Assembly (NCBI GenBank): GCA_025201765.1
Contig: MU623370.1
Location: forward strand, 1-64,000
Source of the DNA: Daldinia sp. FL1419
Lineage: Eukaryota > Ascomycota > Sordariomycetes > Xylariales > Hypoxylaceae
DNA: 64,000 nucleotides
Reading direction: 5' to 3'
Position numbers and translations under genes: made by a program. The notes under the pieces were generated by a model. That model searched no databases, was not told the origin of the DNA, and was given only the letters and a program-made list of their open reading frames with translations. Shown here piece by piece: positions 57,673 to 64,000 of this stretch (within the stretch, counting starts at the first letter, position 1; every line of letters begins with the position of its first letter).

Positions 57673-60670
57673 GCCCAGCTTGGATTTGACTCCGCAACCA
57701 GCCTTTCGGATCCTATATTATGTGAGTCTAAGTAATATTCGCAGATCAATTCTTCGTGAGACCTCTCAGCTGCAGTGTTCGATCGGATTAGTATTAATAT
57801 ATTGCACCACTCAGAGATTAGTATTGAAAAATAGGTAGGCAGCGCTTGCGAATCAAATCGCGGCATCACCAGGTCACACACGAGATACGTACTCGTAGTA
57901 TACGTGAATTTCGTAACTCCTATTCCTATACGACCATAATATGCGCTTCGTAAGGACTTACCTACTCGTGCATGTGGCACAGTTGCTTTCCTGCCTGTCC
58001 GCGCTGCAAGTAAGAGCAGTGTTGCAGCTTGCGGCCTATAGGCATCGCCTCTTCTCAGCCCTGTTCGGCAATCATCCCCCCTGGGTTGAGAGACGTGACA
58101 GGACCGTCTATTTTCCCAAAAATATCTTACATCCCTTCCCTTCCCTTCCCTGCCCCGCCTATCGCCAGCGCTTATCGGATATTCCACATCACATTCTCGT
58201 CGCCCATCACAGAATAAAGATGCAATTGGCACAGAATATACGAAGGGGCTGACGTTTTCGCCGACAGACCGACGGCGCATCGTGGCTCTTTATTTAATTC
58301 CTTAACTCTCGAAAAGGGATTCCAGCTTAGGATCGGTGCTGGAATCAGCGCTGGTCGAGAAAAAGCCATGCGCGCTCTCCCGATTGGGAATTCACTTATG
58401 ACGAATTTCCATTCCTGGGGAGATGTCCTTTTTTTTCTTGTGATCAGCCCCCTCCCCCTCCCCAACCGTCCCGTCGTCGCGAGTCATGGAAGACTCCAGG
58501 TTCCCCTTTCGGACCTGGGGGTGTGCCACATGAGACATGCCAGCACGATACGCCAAAACAAACTTGGGAAGCATTGCCAGTAATGGGCTCGCAATGATCC
58601 GTACGATGATTCAGGTACGGCGGTGTGATCAACCCACCCTTCCTTATTCCTCCCTTGCTGTTACTGCGACCAGCCCCAAATAGGGCACCTAACCTACCAC
58701 TTGCACGTACACACCACATAGCAACTAACAGCCATCTATTCATACATCCATCTATACCCTTTAGGTACGTACAAACGCACATAAGCCTAGGGGTACATTG
58801 ACCAGGAATTCGAAACGTTGCATATCCTTCAAAGATACCTAAAAAAAATCTCATTATTTCTTCTAATATTTTCTTTAACGATCTGTGACTCTCTTTGCCA
58901 ACGTCAACGTCAACGCCAACGGGGCCGGCTCTCTCCCATGAGAACGGCACGAATGGGCACGGGGGATCGATAAGTTTACCTTCCCAATTGCAATTGCGCC
59001 GCGCGCGGGGGTCTCGAAGCCCCACGTCGGTCATGCGCAACGGGTGTTCGCGCCCTCATTGGCGCGCGCTCGCTGGTCTGCCGCGGATATCGACATTTCT
59101 TTATAGGACAATGTACAATATAATATATATCTCGGTAGGTATGTACCTGCGCGTATGTGCATGCTCAGGTGTGTACAATATATCGACTCTTGCTAGGGGG
59201 AGGATGCAAAACCAGCCACAGTCCTAGATCTAACGAATTTATTGACCCTTTCTCTGCAGCGGAGCCGTGTGTCTATCTTGGATCTATCTATGCCAACCTT
59301 ACACTTTTGGAAGTTTTAGGTAAGGTAGGTAGAAGTACCCAAGATAGGTAGCAGGTAAGTGGTAAATGATGGCTTTTTCGCCTCCCGCACCCTTCGCCTC
59401 GGTGCGGGCCCTACCCTATCGCCTTGCTCGCATTAGGCGTCTTACGTTGGACGGCCAGCAAAAAACCGCACCTTGTGACCTGTCTTCCCGCCCGGAACGT
59501 CAGCGGCCTGACCCGCGAATGCAAAGTGCCAGCTGGCAGTTGTGAGAACTGACGACGATGGTAAGAGCGCGAGGGACAGAAAATGACGAGGGAAAAAAAC
59601 CCCCTCCGAAAAAAACGTAACTACATCTATACATAACTATGGAATTATATGTACTATTGCGGACTTTTTTTTGGACGGATCGTGAACAAAACAAGCAAAC
59701 AAGAAAGAGACGACCCCCACGTGAAGGACGTCAAACGGCCTTGCTACTAACCTTCCTACCCAGGTCGCGGTGTAAATGTACTTTCGAATGTCCGAATGAG
59801 CAGCGAGCAGCGAGCAACGAGCGAACAGGAGAAGCGAAAGCAAGCAGCAATGTCCGGGGCTTCTTCTTCGGGCCAAGCAAGCTATGGTGCGCCTTCTAGA
59901 TAGGAATGCGAAAGTGCGACGCTGAGCAAGGCTGGCTGGGGGGGTTTTCGGGGTTTAGGCATCCCCATCCTCTCTCTATCTCTTTCTTTCTTTCTCTCTC
60001 GTTCTCACAAGATGATGTTTTTCTGGTTCATAGCATGGCTAATATTATGGCCGATAAGGCGTTGTTCACGTTACCATTGCGTGTGTGAAGTATTTCGATA
60101 GATAATACCAATAATTGGAGAATATGTATTAGTGATGACCTACCCTATCTTATTACATTTATTATTATTTTAATATTATAATAATATTTTATTCTGAGAA
60201 TTGTTTTATGTATTTTATTTGTCGTAATATAAAATATAAATGTAAATATTTTTTATGATATGTTACTTACCTACCTAACCTGGTCCAATTATCCTACCCA
60301 GACGAAGGGACATCAAAACCTCAACTGGTAAGTATTCACCGGTAGTCATGCACCCCTAAATCTCGATCGGGGCCCCGTTGCCCATTCGAACGGCTCGGTG
60401 TCTCATGATAGGGAAGCGGATGCGCGAAGAGGGAATCTCTGGCGTCAGCCTCTATGACGAAACTGTGTCCATTTAGAGAAATCGCGGCGGTGAATCAGAA
60501 TGTCACCAGAACGGCGGATGAAGTCAAGTCTCAGAACCCCGGAAGCGGCAAGAGCCTACTTGTGCCGTTCCCCAGATTCCATATTCAACCTAGACATAAT
60601 TACATTGTAGTCTAAGGTAGATATACTAAACTAATTTCCTGGGGGGGAAGGGGGATTGGAGATGGGGGAT

Positions 60671-60704
60671 GATAGGGACGATGGGGACGATGGGGACGAT
60701 GATG
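60671..60704. repeat. 9-bp tandem repeat GATGGGGAC
   Basis: About three and a half copies, the first with one substitution (GATAGGGAC); G-rich on the plus strand. Confidence 0.88.
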
Positions 60705-61521
60705 CTCCTCGAGATCGAACTTGTCTTGATATGAAGATAGTATGAAGATACTAATCGAGGTTCCCGGTCCGAATTAAGCAATGCTCATCGAGATTACGTG
60801 CCAGATCGGGGGGTGCAGACGGAGACGGAACGGGGCTTTTCTTGGTGGGTCATATTATTATTATTATTATGTATTTTGGTATTGTCCATTCATCGAGGCC
60901 ATCAGGGGCCCATTCGAGGCCTACCTTTACTGGATATGAGATAGATTCTTTGTAGGAAGTCTGGTATTCAGAGATTTAATTGCGTCAGCGGGTCACCTGT
61001 GTGCACAGCAATAGTTAAGAATGGCGATTAGCCGTCGATCTGGTTGAAATTCCGTGATATTTTAGTATTGCTGGCCGTTTTTATGATGTCATGGCCCGTA
61101 TCGAATTTCAACGGTCGGAGGAATTAGGTACCTAGGTAGGCTGCTAGGAGGTACGCTTAGGAATCAGGTACTTGTGTACCTAGATAGCCTGAAGGTATTG
61201 TACCTAGCCTGATAGGTGCTTCCATGCTTTGGCATGATAAGGATAACCGATATCGATGCTAGGGAATGTGAATGCAAAATGCGGTTGTTACTTTTGCAGC
61301 CGATAACGAAATTCCCGCCAAGAAATAAGCTATCTTTAAAACTATCGCAGAAAATCCGATATCGATGTTGGTCCTGCGCTGTTGTTGAATTCGAGAGGAT
61401 CGCTGATTCTCCATTCCCCAATTCTCCAATCTCGGATTCGGATTGGTCGATATGGTAGCGTTCACGGCTTTTCCGGCTTGCTCCGGAGTTTTTGCTCACA
61501 TCATATTCGATTTTGGGACAA

Positions 61522-61547
61522 GTATCTACGGTATCTACGGCATCTAC
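61522..61547. repeat. 9-bp tandem repeat GTATCTACG
   Basis: Two exact copies and a degenerate third (GCATCTAC). Confidence 0.8.
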
Positions 61548-64000
61548 TGCGGTACATGATCCATCACCCATCATGTAATGTACGTTCTATTTCGTACATG
61601 ACAATTTAAAGTCGTGGCCCGCCAGTATTACCATAATACCAGTACTATAATCAAACCCGCCGGGTTCTCGACGGGCGGGATGCAACCCGGAAGCCTTCGC
61701 TGTACATGATACAGTAACGAGTAACGAACAGCTTCGGAATCTTGATCCTCATAGGATCAGATACCCATATCCTTTTCCTCTACAGGAAGCAAGTAATTCG
61801 TCGAGGATACCACGTGGTTTACCGCAAGGAATCCTTCCAAAGACAAGGGGGGCATTTATTCCTAAGGATGATTTATAATTATTCATCCTGAATCATTTTT
61901 ATTTTAAACCTGATTCCTTTTTCCTTTGCATGGGTGCTCTTTTTACCTCGCTGGGAAGGGGTGGTCATGTTCCTCAACTTGTGCCCGAGACTTACATGAG
62001 GGCATTCCGTTAACTTGGGAGAAGTGCCTGTCCGTGGGGGATGTAACATCCTGTGAAACTTGAGTAGTTCTTCACATGTGTAGAACTGCATAACTGCATA
62101 TCTTTCGTCTCGGCAAAGAAAGACAGAAATAAAAATCTACCCAAGGTCGGGGTCATATGCGGTGATACATAAGAACCAGAAGAAGTCGGTATGTGAAAGC
62201 TTATTACCTACCTACATACCGCTAATGCCGTACGAGTTTCTCTTTCTCCTGCGCGTCATCACGTCCCAAGTGAGCGTGAGCATGGGGCATGGGAGAATAA
62301 TCGAGAGAGAAAAGAAGGTCGCTGAAACCCGTCGTACGAGGCAAGTAATTCCCCATACTTCTCCGGATCCCGCTTAGATCATCCAGTCCTCGGGGATCAC
62401 CACCTCTCCGCAAAAGCACAATTTCTCGATGTGCTACGGCACAGCAAGATGATGAGTTAGGAATTATTGTGCGAACGAAACCTGCGTGTCCCCATTCGAC
62501 CCGTGTGTGTGGTGTTGCAGCGGAGGCCTGTTTTATCGGAACGGTGTTGGTCATCATAGCGATTGGCCCTTTCGCTCCCAGCGAGACGGGTGACATGAGT
62601 ATTGTTCAGCAATTATTACGTACGCGGGGCTACCTGCAAACAGCCGAAGATCCTACCAGATGGACGCCGGGCCCCTTTTTCTTCATGTGCCTTCGTGCTT
62701 ACCTGTTCGTCATGATTGCTGCCAGCAGACGAGTTAATTTTATTATGAGGTAGTAGGTAATCTTTCCCTAAGCTCCCGTAACTCGTCATACATTCTCACA
62801 TAATACGAAATGGCCTCTCGCGACGTGTTATTGTTTCGTAGTGTTCCATCCGGGCCCCTTTCCATTCTTTCCGTCCAGGGACGACGAGAACCGCAATTAG
62901 AAACTCGCAGGTCATGATTATCTCGCAGCCGTGTGTCGTGACGAGAGTGGATATGTTAGTCGAGATGCCAGCGTCCTCGGCGTCGGGTGCAGCAGTCTGA
63001 TCCGTAGCGCTGGGTCATTCTACAATGTGTTCTAAGCATGGCAGACATTTCTCTCTCTCCTTGCAAGGAACCAGGAACTATGAATGTGATATCTACTTTA
63101 CCAAAAGGACCTGTTCGACTTACTGTATGCACTATCCCAGAGACATAGGTCTGGGACTTGGGCAACGCATCGAAAGACTCTCCCCGGTCTTCAGCAAAAG
63201 TCTTTAAATCCTCCCCACCCCCGTTCAAACCCAGGTAACTCCAACGTAACACGTAATTGGAGTTGGATCATCTTCGTAATACAGATGTTCACGGTGACCA
63301 ATACCAATATGGGGTGAAGCGAAGTTTAGTGGTTACACGAACCAAGGTCTAATTTTATATCTAGAAAACCTTCATGGTTCTGGGGAATCGACGGGGGATG
63401 GTGGTCTGCTGGAGATTTCAGGACCGTGGGCCACGAGTCTCCTCTAAGTTTGTCTCATCACATTACCACGTAAGGCAGAACGCGTAGGATAACGGCAAGT
63501 CTGATGGCGGGTTTGAGAGGAGTCGGAATAAATTTGGTTCGAAGTCCCATTGCGGCGGGTGTGGCGGTTGGCCTGCCAATTAGTCTATTAGTCTAATTCG
63601 TACATAATAGAGATTCGCCAACGTTTCCTGTAGTTTTTACCTCGCCAGACATCTTACCAAGAACTTTGTGAGGGTGCCATCCCCGTGGGAAATTCCAACG
63701 TTCAGCTCAGCCTTTTCACCCCACCCACCCCCAGAGGAAAGGCTTCGCCCATTCGCGGGGTCATACGGATGCTGACGGCCAAGGGCAATTGCTATGCTGA
63801 TGAATCTGCCTCACGTTGACTTGGTAATGAAATGGATTGGTGTGAATTTCAATCTGGAGATTGGACATGGCCGGCGCCGTCAGACTTGCTTCGCCAACAC
63901 GACATACACAACATGTTTGAGGGTAATATGAGGGAACAGTCTATCAGGCGATGTTAGAAGAAGTATATTCAATCCTGCTGACGGCGTGCGGCACGGGTGT

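Larger units (their letters stand above)
57501..64000. other. Second gene desert, part 3
   Basis: No supportable gene. The longest open frames (57567-58280 and 58444-59040, both minus) have no recognisable domain and odd composition, and overlap other frames. Repeats include AAGATAAT (57628-57672), CT-rich sequence near 59969-60003, and a GATGGGGAC repeat (60671-60704). Others are TTATTATTA near 60855 and a GTATCTACG duplication (61522-61547). AT-rich sequence lies at about 60150-60250. CCTAGGTAGG words recur near 59320 and 61126-61140. The end of the window may hold the upstream region of a gene beyond it. Confidence 0.45.

Noticed and set aside
57567..58280. 237-codon open frame on the minus strand
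   Set aside because: It has no recognisable domain. Its C-terminus runs through the AAGATAAT tandem array, giving a repetitive Ile/Leu/Tyr tail, which is typical of chance frames.
58444..59040. 198-codon open frame on the minus strand
   Set aside because: It is Gly/Arg/Cys-rich with no motif, overlaps open frames on the other strand, and has no supporting splice or context signal.
1..64000. CRISPR arrays, biosynthetic gene clusters, intact transposons, rRNA genes
   Set aside because: I saw no regularly spaced repeats, no synthase or transposase domains, and no 5S or rDNA signature anywhere in the window.

Overview
The window is nuclear DNA of a filamentous ascomycete (Pezizomycotina). Sordariomycetes is likely and Xylariales is a guess. 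The evidence is short introns, mostly 48-98 nt, with GTATGT-like donors, CTAAC or CTGAC branch sites and TAG acceptors. There is also an intron-bearing tRNA-Pro gene, and the protein families are typical fungal ones: a TOK-type potassium channel, a full-size ABCA transporter, Rad4/XPC, an LSB5-type VHS-GAT protein, and an AreA-N-terminal/DUF3295 protein. All gene models were assembled by hand from reading frames and splice signals; no search was run.

Layout. 1-3.6 kb: AT-rich with no credible gene. 3.6-34.2 kb: a gene-rich block. In order it holds an unknown acidic single-TM protein (+), a possible decayed gene (+), a secreted amidase (+), a small Cys-rich protein (+), RAD4 (+), an ABCA transporter (+), tRNA-Pro (-), an alpha/beta-hydrolase-fold protein (-), a TOK channel (+), a CCCH zinc-finger protein (-), a conserved fungal protein of unknown function (-) and an LSB5-like VHS/GAT protein (+). 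34.2-45.1 kb: a gene desert with microsatellites, short tandem repeats and CCTAGG-centred motifs. 45.1-46.9 kb: the DUF3295 protein (-). 46.9-64 kb: a second, larger desert with no gene I can support.

The genes look like independent housekeeping, transport and regulatory loci (DNA repair, lipid or solute transport, K+ efflux, endocytic sorting, possible nitrogen-related regulation). I see no operon, biosynthetic cluster, CRISPR array or intact transposon. Two gene pairs are divergent and share an upstream region: hydrolase/TOK (734 bp) and unknown-504aa/LSB5 (about 1.3 kb). I did not find a convincing undescribed system. The best leads are a hydrolase-fold protein whose nucleophile position reads Tyr, a splice-junction anomaly in the TOK gene, an ambiguous intron in the CCCH gene, and the two large deserts.
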